64,000 nucleotides of DNA from Dipteronia dyeriana (Eukaryota > Streptophyta > Magnoliopsida > Sapindales > Sapindaceae): NCBI GenBank assembly GCA_032871835.1, contig CM065296.1, forward strand, positions 16,694,001 through 16,758,000. Direction: 5' to 3'. How positions within the stretch are numbered: the first letter of the stretch is position 1; each line of letters starts with the position of its first letter. Shown here piece by piece: positions 55,869-64,000 of this stretch. A program made the position numbers and the translations under genes. Below the pieces are notes generated by a model. That model searched no databases, was not told the origin of the DNA, and saw only the letters and a list, made by a program, of their open reading frames with translations.

Positions 55869-57662
55869 ATGAGTGGAAATGGTGGCAATGAGGAAGCTTC
55901 CAGCACTAGACCTCCACTCCTCACCGGGTTGAATTATGCCTCTTGGAAAGGCAAGATGGAGTCGTAAATATGCCAGATTCATGACAGGGCATGGATGGCA
56001 GTTGAGGATGGCTACACTCCACCCATGATGACTCCTGCATATGGAGGAGATGATGTACTCAAACCAAAGGCTCAATGGAATGCACAAGAGTTTGAGGCTT
56101 CAAAGTGGAATAGGAAGGCAATGCATTCCATCCTTTGTGCAATGGATGATAACCAATACAAGTTGATTCAAAATACTAAGATAGCTAAGGAAGAATGGGA
56201 TATCCTAGAAGTTTCACATGAGGGAACCGATGTGGTTAAAGAATCGAAGCTTCAAGTTCTCAAAATGCAATTTGAATTGCTCAAGATGGATGAGAATGAG
56301 TGCTTGAACGACTTTGAAGTGAGGTTGATGGACATTGTGAACCAAAGTCATCAACTTGGTGATCCGTATTCGGATAGGAAGATCAAGCAGAAGATTATGA
56401 GATCTCTACCCGATAGATTTGAGTCTAAGGTGACGGCTTTGGAAGAGAATAGTGGGTATAAGGACATGAAGCCTAGTGAAGTGATTAGGAGGCTTCTAGC
56501 TTATGAATCTAGGAAATGTCCTAATCCCACGCCATCAAAGAAGCAAAAAGATATTGCTTTGAAAGCCTCCAAAGTTGAGAAGGAGGAAGGTGATGACTCG
56601 GATGAAGAGATGGCCTTGCTAATGAGGAAGTTCAAGAAATTCTACAAGTCCGAGTAGAAAGGCTTTGGATCCAAGGGTCAAGACTTGAAGAAAAAGGCTC
56701 CCTTCAAAAAGTTTGAGCCTAGGCAAGAAAAGACCGAGAAGAAAGGAGTCCAATGCTATGAATGTGGTGGAACAGTTAACTTTGTCCCAGAATGTGCAAA
56801 TCACAAGAACAAGAAGAAGGGAAAAGTGATGGCTGCCACATGGAGTGAAAGTGATAACTCTAGTAAAGGAGATGAGTCTTCGGATGATGAAGAAATCATG
56901 GCTAACTTCATAGCATTTATATCCTCTCTTATGAGCAAAGATGATAATGAATAAGAGAATGATAGTCAAGAGGAAGACTACTCAAGTGATGAAAGATCTT
57001 CATCACAATCCATAAATAGAAGTGTGGATAGGATGGATCTCAAGGACTATATGGCTAAGTTTGAGAGCTCAAGATTAAAGAACAAGAATGAGATCAAGAG
57101 ATTAAATGAAGAAAACCTAGACCTCTCAACTCAAGTTGACCAACTAAATGAAGAGTTGGAAAGATCTAAGAGGAGTGAAGAAGAGTTGAAGAAAGGGCTT
57201 GAAGATGCTAGAGAGTTGTTGGCCACGATAAACTCTAGCACCAAGAAACTTGACCACATGCTAGATATTACAAAGAGGCCAAGTGACAAGAAAAGGCTTG
57301 GGTTTGAAGATGACAAGATGTCATCCACTCCAAGCAAGACCATTTTTGTGAGAAGCATGAACTTCAATGGGTCATCTCCTCATCAAACTCCTAGGAAGAA
57401 GCTTGATCTAGGAGAGTGTTCAAGTAGTTCTCAAGTGAATGTGGCACCAAGAAGCCCACCTCTAGCTCATCCTACAATGGCTCCTCAAGTTAACTTCCCT
57501 CAACCAAAAGCTCACAAAGGGAAGACACCTATCATGCAAGCTCAACCAAGGAAGCAATCAAGTCTTGCTCAACAGCAAAGAAGGAAAGCTTCTCAACAAC
57601 AAGCAAGACAACCACAATGTGAGTGGTGGTTTTGTCACGAAAGAGCCAAAGGGGGAGATTGA
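55869..57662 (+). pseudogene. D gag with pol deleted
   Basis: A single reading frame of about 597 codons with three stops (near 55965, 56655 and 56952). Start MSGNGGNEEASSTRPPLLTG, capsid with AMHSILCAMDDNQYKLIQNT and DPYSDRKIKQKIMRSLPDRF. The zinc knuckle reads CYECGGTVNFVPEC, where the His ligand (GHF in C) has become Asn. Then a coiled coil EENLDLSTQVDQLNEELERS and a Gln/Arg/Pro-rich tail. It ends CEWWFCHERAKGGD at TGA 57660-57662, overlapping the LTR start. The second zinc knuckle and everything after it are deleted. Confidence 0.93.
57645..57659 (+). other. Polypurine tract, D
   Basis: AGCCAAAGGGGGAGAT directly before the 3' LTR start at 57660. Confidence 0.8.
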
Positions 57663-58252
57663 AAAGTTCTCATTTGTTGATTGGATTATTTCGTGAACAA
57701 CCATATTGTTGGGGTTCATGTAAGGGTAGCTTAGGCTCTCAAGACCTCAAGAGTAGAAACACCAAAGGTAAAATTCTTGTGCTTACTTACTTTGAAGAGA
57801 TAGTTGCACACACTCACATATTCTTGCATAACTCTTGATTTTATATGTTGATTGTTTTCTTGTGTGCATTTTAGTTTAAATGACTCTTGTTGACCTATTT
57901 GCATATTGCTATGAAAGTTTTTTGTCATGATAGGAATTAAAATAGGATGCATTTTCATCACTCTTCTACTTGTTTCTTGTATGGTTGTTTGAGTGTTGAA
58001 GTAGGAATTGCGCTGATGGTGCGCTACTCGACCAACGCACCTCACCAGCGCAACATTCACAGTGGACTATCGCTAGTGTTGCGCCACAGGTTGCGCTGCT
58101 GCACCCATGCAAAGATGTAAAAAGTGGGTGTGCGCTGATGGTGCGTACTCGACTAGCGCAACTACACCAGCGCAAACATTCCAGTGGTTTTGCGCTTGTG
58201 TTGCTCCACTAACGTGCACCACTCAACCAGCGCCTATTGAAATTTTTAGGCA

Positions 58253-58298
58253 GTGCGCTGGAGGTGCGCTACTCGACCAGCGCACCTCACCAGCGCAC
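58253..58298. promoter_or_regulatory. Near-perfect hairpin in the D 3' LTR
   Basis: Left arm GTGCGCTGGAGGTGCGCT (58253-58270), loop ACTCGACC, right arm AGCGCACCTCACCAGCGCAC (58279-58298). 18 pairs with a two-base bulge. It lies about 50 bp upstream of the TATA sequence. Confidence 0.75.
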
Positions 58299-58349
58299 AA
58301 TGAAGAAGCTGAAACATTTTTTCCAAAATGACATCACTTTGTTTGGATC

Positions 58350-58369
58350 TCATATATATATATATATAT
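58350..58369 (+). promoter_or_regulatory. Candidate TATA box, D 3' LTR
   Basis: A run of alternating A/T within CATATATATATATATATCTC after CCAAAATGACATCACTTTG. Confidence 0.5.
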
Positions 58370-59217
58370 CTCATTGTCTTAAGGTCATGTAAGAGTTCAA
58401 AATATCACATATTTTCCTTAGAACACATTTCAAAGGAAAAATACTTCCAAGAACTCATTTTTAATCACTCAAAGCATTCCCATGTGCATCAAATCTTCAT
58501 CTTGCATCATCTAAGTTCATCTAGAGTGCATCTATGGATAGGGTTGCTTCATCACATCTTGTTTGGTAAGCTCTTCACTTTCTTTTTACAAGTTAAGTGT
58601 TTTTAACTTGCTAAACCATCTCTTTAATTAATTGTATTCTCTTAGAATATTTCTAGATACAAATTAGAGATTGTTGTGATGACATGATTGAGTGTTGTAT
58701 TGTGATAGCTTCATAGGATTGTTTGATCTATGTTTAGCTAAGCTATTTGAACATGTCATTTAGCACTTGATATCTAGGATTGCATTAATTGTCATCTCAT
58801 TATCCTAGATAAGCATATAGGGTTTCCTAGCCTTGTTTGTTCATTGAATATCATCACATATTCACTTAGGAAACTTTATCTCTTCATTGAGAAGTAAGAC
58901 TTGTGTTGCTCCCGGGAGTAGGTAGCTTAAAGCACAAGCAAGATGAACTAGGTTAACTTATACTGGGATTAGGTAGTGGTGGTGGATTAAACTAGGATTA
59001 GGTTGTAATTCCTTGCCATTAGTGGGTTCGAGGTTCTAGTGTGGTGCACTCATCAGCCTGTGGTTTTTCCCATTTGGAGGGTTTCCATGTATATCTCAAA
59101 TGTTCTTATTATTTCCGCACTTATTATACTTGTGATATTATTGTGACTAATTAGGGGCATTTTTGTCAATTTGATTCTTAATAAAAATTGGGTAAAAGTT
59201 AATTAAATTCTATTCAA

Positions 59218-59235
59218 CCCCCCCCCCCCCCCCCC
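59218..59235. repeat. Poly-C run, D 3' LTR
   Basis: About 18 C before TCTCTAGATTAATATTACAC. The D 5' LTR has only about 11 at the same site and the H LTR has 20, so length is variable. Confidence 0.85.
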
Positions 59236-59273
59236 TCTCTAGATTAATATTACACACCATAATATTTGTTTAA

Positions 59274-59278
59274 TTCAG
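59274..59278. repeat. Target-site duplication, right of D
   Basis: TTCAG, followed by CAACTCAAATTGC, the continuation of the gag of C. Confidence 0.75.
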
Positions 59279-59689
59279 CAACTCAAATTGCGTTTGGAGA
59301 ACTTGAAGCTTTGATTCCTTAACCACATCGGTTCCCTCATGTGCAACTTCTAGGATGTCCCATGCCTCCTCAGCTATCCTAGTATTTTGAACCAACTTGT
59401 ACTGGTTCTCATCCATTGCACATAGGATGGCAAGCTTTGCCTTCATATTCCACTTTGATACCTCAAACTCTTGTGCATTTCATTGTGCCTTTGGTTTGAG
59501 TACATCATCTCCTTCATCTGCCGAAGTCATCATGGGTGGAGTGTAGCAATCTTCAACTGCCATCCATGCCCTGTCACGAATTTGGCATATGTACGACTCC
59601 ATCTTGCCTTTCCAAGAGGCATAATTAAACCCGGTGATGAGTGGAGGCCTAGTGCTAGAAGCTCCCTCATTGCCACTGTTTCCGCTCAT
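59279..59689 (-). pseudogene. C gag, 5' part
   Basis: Starts MSGNSGNEGASSTRPPLITG at 59689, then NYASWKGKMESYICQIRDRA and WMAVEDCYTPPMMT. A stop replaces the Trp codon at KPKAQ-stop-NAQEF near 59478. Continues KWNMKAKLAILCAMDENQYK and EGTDVVKESKLQVLQTQFEL, and is interrupted by D at 59278. It continues at 54171. Confidence 0.92.
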
Positions 59690-59798
59690 TGTGTTTATAA
59701 ATGAATGATATGAATGCAAATGTATGAATGATCAATACACTCACAAAATGCAACACACACCAAAATGAGCAAGGATCACCTATGTAAATCTAGGAACC

Positions 59799-59811
59799 TC
59801 CTCTGATACCA
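59799..59811 (-). other. Primer-binding site, C
   Basis: On the minus strand TGGTATCAGAGGA, two bases after the LTR end at 59814. Confidence 0.88.
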
Positions 59812-60702
59812 ATTGAAACAAATATGATGGTGTGTAATATAATAATCTAGAGGGGGGTGAATAGAATTTAACCAAATTTACCCAATTTTCATTAAAGCAC
59901 AAGATTACGAAGATGCCCCTATCTAGTTACAAAAATACCACAAGTGTAATAAATGCGGAAATAGTAAAGACACTTGAGATATACGTGGAAACCCTTCAAA
60001 TGAAAAAAAACACGGGCTGATGAATGCGCCACACTAGAACCTTAAATCTACTAATGGTAAAGGAATTACAACCTAATCCCGGTTTAATCCACTACCACTA
60101 CCTAATCCCGGTATAAGTGAACCTAGTCCATCTTGCTTGTGAGTTAAGCTACCTACTCCCGGAAGCAACACAAGCCTTACTTATCAATGAAGAGATAAAG
60201 AGTCCTATGTGAATATATGATGATATTCAATGAAGAAACAAGGCTAGGAACCCTATATGCTTATCTAGGATAATGAGATGACAATTAATGCAATTCTAGA
60301 TACCATGAGCTAAATGACATGTTCAAGAAGCTTAGCTAAACATAGATTAAACAATCCTATGAAGCTATCACAATACAACGCTCAATCATGGCATCACAAC
60401 AATCTCTAATTTGTATCTAGAAAATCTTCTAAGAGCATACAAATAATTAAAGAGAAGGTCTAGCAAGTAAAACACTTAACTTGTAAGAAGATAGTGAAGA
60501 ACTTACCAAACAAGATGTGATGAAGCAACCCTATCCATTGATGCACTCTAAATGAACTTAGATGATGCAAGATGAAGTTTTGATGCATATAGGAATGCTT
60601 TGAGTGATTAAAAATGAGTTCTTGAAAGTGTTTTTCCTTTGAAATGTGTTCTAAGGAAAATATTTGATGTTCTGAACTCTTCCACTACCTTAAAGCACTG
60701 AG

Positions 60703-60708
<6 letters not shown>

Positions 60709-60736
<28 letters not shown>
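60709..60736 (-). promoter_or_regulatory. TA run and candidate TATA box, C 5' LTR
   Basis: About 14 AT units at the TATA position, longer than the five in the 3' LTR (47561-47570). Confidence 0.5.
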
Positions 60737-60739
<3 letters not shown>

Positions 60740-60794
60740 TATAAGATCCAAACAAAGTGAGGTCTTTTTGGAAAAAACGTTCCAGCTTCCTCTG

Positions 60795-61080
60795 TGTGCG
60801 CTGGTGACGTGCGCTGGTCGATTATCGCACAACCTATTTTTACAACAGGTGCTAGTCGAGTGGCGTATCCCGGTGGCGCAACATAAGCACAAATTCTCTA
60901 GAATCTTTACGCTGGTGAGGTTGCGCTAGTCGAGTAGCGCACCAACAGCGCATGTCCACTTTTTTCAACTGTGCGCGGGTGCAGCAGCCCATCTCAGTGG
61001 CGCATGACTAGCGGCGTTCCACTGAAATGTTGCGCTAGTGAGGTACGCTGGTCGAGTAGCGCACCACCAGCGCACAATCT
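60795..61080. promoter_or_regulatory. GC-rich palindrome block, C 5' LTR
   Basis: Direct and inverted forms of GCGCTGGTCGAGTAGCGCAC and CACCAGCGCA, immediately upstream of the TATA run in the transcribed (minus) direction. Confidence 0.6.
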
Positions 61081-61420
61081 GATTTTAACACTCAAACATA
61101 CAACTTCAACAGGTTCAAGAGTGATGAAACATGCATCTTATTCTAATGCCAAACATGACATAAAACATTTAATTACAAGATGCAAATAAATCAATAAGAG
61201 TCATCAAAATGCACACAAGAAAACACTCATCACATAAGAATTAAAGTTATGCATGAATTTATGAGTGTGTGCAACTATCTCTTCAAAGAAAGTAAGGACA
61301 AGAATTTTACATTCAGTGCTTCTCCTCTTAAGGTCTTGAGAGCCTAAACTACCTTTACATGATACCCTAAAAATGTGATTTTTTCAGGAAATAATCCAAT
61401 CAACAAATGAGGACTTTACA

Positions 61421-61425
61421 GTTTT
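61421..61425. repeat. Target-site duplication, right of C
   Basis: GTTTT, identical to the left copy. Confidence 0.9.
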
Positions 61426-61459
61426 CTTCATCCAAAACGATGTCATTTCACTTGGGAAT

Positions 61460-61467
61460 TATAAATA
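61460..61467 (+). promoter_or_regulatory. Candidate TATA box, H 5' LTR
   Basis: TATAAATA in the context GGGAATTATAAATACATCC. The upstream CCAAAACGATGTCATTTCACTT aligns with the pre-TATA block of C and D. Confidence 0.6.
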
Positions 61468-62582
61468 CATCCTTAACTCATCTTCTTCATTGAAATGACT
61501 CTAAAAAATGAACCCTAAAGTGAGAGAGAGAATTTCTTGAGAGAGAAAGCTTTATTAAAGCTTGCTTAACTCTCCAAACCAAAAACCCATCTCCATCTTG
61601 CATCATTCTTCATCATATAAGCATGGGTGTTCTTAGTTTCATGACTACGTAAGTAAGAACTTCATTGAATATCTTTTATTGTTCTTCTTACTCTAGATTA
61701 GGTGTTTATTGTATAATTAAATACCTAGACTCTAGTTATTGCCTATATTTAAGAGTCTTGGTAACATGATTGGGTTTGTTTGTTGATAGCTAGAATTTAG
61801 GACATATTTGCCCTTCTTGCTAAATCTATATGCATTGAATTTAGACATTATTGATTAGGTCATATTAAATGCATTTTGATTATTGCATTAATGACCATGC
61901 CATGCTTAATGACAACATATGTTGAAATGGTCTTGTTTGATAACTAGGATATAATGTTGCATAACTATATCTAGTTAAGTCTTTATGAACATTCATTTAG
62001 ACATTGATATCTAGGAATTGTACTTAGTGACATTCTTAAATTCCTAGATAAGCATTTAGTGTTTTGCCTAGCATTATTTTCTTGTTTGAATATTTCATCA
62101 TATTCACATAGGTTGTTGAACTCTTCATTGAGTCAAGTCTTGTGGCTTCGGTGTGAAGTTGCACAAGCAAGGGAAGTCTTGCAACCAAGGGTGAGTTGAC
62201 AAGCAATTGGTTGGGTGCCACTGTAAAAGGCCCAAGGGGGTGAGTATAAGGCGTTCACGCCAAGAGTAGTGTATCAGAGGATATCACTAGGGACTGAACC
62301 AAGAGTGGTGAGTGGCGGTGTCCATAGCCTGAGGTTGTCGAGAGTGAGAGTCCGAGAATCACTTGAGGGTGTAACCTTTTATTCATATAGTTGATTTCTG
62401 TGACCGAGTGTGGCACACTTAACAGCCCGTGGTTTTTCCCATTTACAGGGTTTCCACGTATACATCTTGTGTTATTTATATTTCCACACTTTACACTTGA
62501 TGTTGTATGTTTGTTTTATTGGGTGAATTTTATATATTGACTAATCAAGAAAAATTGGCAATGACTTGATTAAAACCTAATC

Positions 62583-62618
62583 ACCCCCCCCCCCCCCCCC
62601 CTCCCCCCTCTCCCCTCT
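62583..62618. repeat. Poly-C and C/T tract, H LTR
   Basis: 20 C, then TCCCCCCTCTCCCCTCTAG. Same position as the shorter C runs in C and D. Confidence 0.85.
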
Positions 62619-62654
62619 AGGTTTATAGACACACATTTTTATTACACTTTCAAT

Positions 62655-62667
62655 TGGTATCAAAGCG
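62655..62667 (+). other. Primer-binding site, H
   Basis: TGGTATCAAAGCG, two bases after the LTR end. Differs from the initiator tRNA-Met complement at the ninth base (A for G) and the last base. Confidence 0.82.
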
Positions 62668-62787
62668 GGTTCCTAGACATACTTAGGTGATCCCAACTCT
62701 TGTTTGTGTGTCTTGTATTTGTTTGCATTTGATTGTTGCATTCATTTGCATTCATCTCATTCATTAAACACTAAGAGTGGCATTGAG

Positions 62788-64000
62788 ATGTTAGAGGGCG
62801 ATTTGACCTCTAAAGTTGATATGGAGGACTACGACTCCGATTAGGAGATGACTCTTATGGTTAATAGATTTAAGAGATTCATTAAACCTCGCAAGAAGAG
62901 TATGACCTCTAATGTGAAGGAGGAGAAGAGTATGACCTCTAATGTGAAGGAGAAGAAGAGAATGAACTCTAAAGAAATTGAGGTAAAGAAGAAGGCACCT
63001 CTCAAGAATGGTAAAGCTAGTCAAGGCAAGCCTTCAAGAAATGTCATTCAATGCTTTGAATGTGAAGGATTTGGTCACATAGCTCCCATGTGCATTAACT
63101 TGAAAAACAAGAGGAGAGGAAAAGTCGTGATAGCATGGAAAGGAGTCCAATATTTTGAATGTGGTGGACTTGATCACATAGCTTCAGTGTGTGGTAACAT
63201 GAAGAACAAAAAGAAAGGAGAAGTTATGATCGCCACCTTGAGGAACTCTTGTGATAATGTGGTGGATTATCAAGAGTTGATTGACTCTCTTCAAAAATGT
63301 TTGAAGATGAAGGAGAATGATATCCTTGAGTTGAAAAAGGATAACCTTCAACTAGAGGCCAAAGTGACTCACTTGGATGAAGAAGTGAGATGTCTAAAAG
63401 AAAGTGAAGGCATGTGTAAGATGGAACTTAAAGAAGCAAGAAGTACAATTGCTAAGATGACTTTGAGTCCAAAAATGATTGGCATCAACTTAAAGCCAAA
63501 TGACAAGCGAAGGCTTGGTTTTGTAAATGATGAAACCACACCATCCTTGGACAAGCCTACATTTGTGAAGGAGACCACACCATCCTTGGACAAGCCTACA
63601 CTTGTCCACCTAGGTCTCAACACCACAAAAAGATTCTTGATGTAGGTGAATCATCTAAGAGCTTAACCTTGAAGGCTTCCAAGGAGACAAGCTCAACCTC
63701 AACCTTTGTGGATGCCTCTATCAAAGCCAAATCAACCTTTGAGGCAAGATTCTCATGATCAACCTCAAACACACCAACATCCAGTGAATGTTCAAAGTAC
63801 AAGCCAACTGGTGCAACTTCAAAGATAACCTCATCAACATGGCCATGACTCGATGAGAGCTAAATGCAATGGTATGAATTCTTCTTTTATACATACTTGT
63901 CATCACTGTGGTATGATTGGTCATATTCGACCAAATTGTGTTAACTACATCAAGTCATGTAGAATTAAGAGCATGAGAGAAAAGAAATTGAACTGTAGGG
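62788..64000 (+). pseudogene. H gag, remodelled, runs off the window
   Basis: A possible start at 62788 (MLEGDLTSKVDMEDYDSD) meets a stop at 62842; the next frame opens at 62848 and runs 265 codons. The usual capsid N-terminus is absent. Instead there is a Lys-rich region with SMTSNVKE twice, a zinc knuckle CFECEGFGHIAPMC, a duplicate knuckle YFECGGLDHIASVC (first Cys and a Gly lost), a coiled coil around 63250-63450, and ETTPSLDKPT twice. A frameshift near 63630 breaks it. A second-type knuckle CHHCGMIGHIRPNC follows at 63898-63939. The rest of H lies past the window. Confidence 0.85.

Larger units (their letters stand above)
54172..59273 (+). mobile_element. SIRE-like element D, gag-only, nested in C
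   Basis: 5.1 kb: 5' LTR 54172-55744, primer-binding site, gag 55869-57659, polypurine tract, 3' LTR 57660-59273, and a 5-bp duplication with one change. All of pol is deleted: gag codons ending RQPQ are joined straight to the short conserved pre-polypurine segment CEWWFCHERAKGGD. It is in the opposite orientation to its host C and of the same family. It keeps both LTRs, primer-binding site and polypurine tract, the features needed to be mobilised by proteins made elsewhere. Confidence 0.94.
57660..59273 (+). repeat. 3' LTR of D
   Basis: 1.61 kb, closely matching the 5' LTR. The end is TATTTGTTTAA (CA changed to AA). Palindrome block 58005-58300, TATA 58350-58369, and a run of about 19 C near 59218-59235. 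Confidence 0.92.
46669..61420 (-). mobile_element. SIRE/Maximus-like element C, containing D
   Basis: Both LTRs (59814-61420 and 46669-48211), primer-binding site and a nearly collinear gag-pol on the minus strand, bounded by a perfect 5-bp duplication GTTTT. Element D sits inside its gag. Without D, C is about 9.6 kb, a usual size for this group. From 54171 to 51661 gag, protease and integrase stay in one frame with about half a dozen stops. Two later frameshifts separate integrase and RT. It is the best-preserved pol in the window. Confidence 0.95.
59814..61420 (-). repeat. 5' LTR of C
   Basis: 1.61 kb; minus strand TGTAAAGTCCTCATTTGTTG to ...TATTTGTTTCA. Palindrome block 60795-61080, TATA-type repeat 60709-60736. 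The 3' LTR is slightly shorter because of small differences in these two tracts. Confidence 0.93.
61426..62652 (+). repeat. H 5' LTR, second part
   Basis: Continues the H LTR after C and ends ...TTATTACACTTTCA at 62652. Includes the TATA sequence at 61460, a GAAGTCTTG-type region (about 62170-62370) and a run of 20 C plus further C/T tracts at 62583-62618. Together with 45799-46668 the LTR is about 2.1 kb. Confidence 0.85.
45799..64000 (+). mobile_element. SIRE-like element H, 5' part, containing C
   Basis: Inserted into the gag of G. 5' LTR 45799-46668 continues at 61426-62652 after the nested element C. It is followed by a primer-binding site and a remodelled gag that runs off the right edge. 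The LTR start TGTAAGGAACTTGATT and the phrase TGTAATGGGTAGCTTAGG resemble those of C and D, but the LTRs differ over most of their length, so H belongs to a sister subfamily. Confidence 0.85.

Noticed and set aside
54604..58175. Cys/Ala/Pro-rich frames in the palindrome blocks of D (54593-54807, 57966-58331)
   Set aside because: They arise from GCGCTGG-type repeats and are not conserved between the two LTRs of the same element.

Overview
This window is a transposon-dense, AT-rich stretch of a flowering-plant nuclear genome, probably a eudicot. The species cannot be read from the sequence. Every coding segment I recognise is LTR-retrotransposon gag or pol, all of it degraded. I see no host gene, tRNA, rRNA or CRISPR array. 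Primer-binding sites match plant initiator tRNA-Met (TGGTATCAGAG).

Two Ty1/copia groups dominate. Family 1 has very long LTRs (about 2.4 kb, TGTTRGGATTATGC to ...CAACA or ...CTACA). Its copies are A (867-8535, minus), B (13074-23438, plus), E (29921-37918, plus), F (leader only, 37919-38932) and G (39361 to at least 45798, minus). Family 2 is SIRE/Maximus-like, with a coiled-coil gag, two zinc knuckles and 1.5-2.1 kb LTRs with a poly-C stretch near the 3' end. Its copies are S (27262-29920), C (46669-61420, minus), D (54172-59273, plus) and H (45799 past the right edge, plus). A 2.86-kb solo LTR, T (41189-44044), looks related. Ty3/gypsy debris lies at 8.5-11.45 kb and 24.1-26 kb.

Layout: 0-0.87 kb unassigned; 0.87-8.5 kb copy A; 8.5-11.45 kb gypsy fragments; 11.45-16.0 kb two truncated family-1 LTRs in tandem; 16.0-23.4 kb body and 3' LTR of B; 23.4-27.3 kb gypsy-type and other non-coding repeat; 27.3-29.9 kb fragment S; 29.9-39 kb E and the leader of F; 39-45.8 kb G interrupted by solo LTR T; 45.8-64 kb H, containing C, which contains D.

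The right third is a four-level nest. G is the oldest. T and H inserted into G, C inserted into the LTR of H (perfect 5-bp duplication GTTTT), and D inserted into the gag of C (TTGAG/TTCAG). Points worth following: GC-rich palindrome blocks just upstream of the TATA box in three different LTR families; a roughly 0.7-kb patch at 14.26 kb copied from 8.13-8.82 kb; one protease-removing deletion shared by A and G; a head-to-head LTR inverted repeat at 38.9-39.7 kb; and short microhomologies at many junctions. I found no convincing new system. The value of the window lies in its retrotransposon architecture and rearrangement record. All alignments were made by eye.
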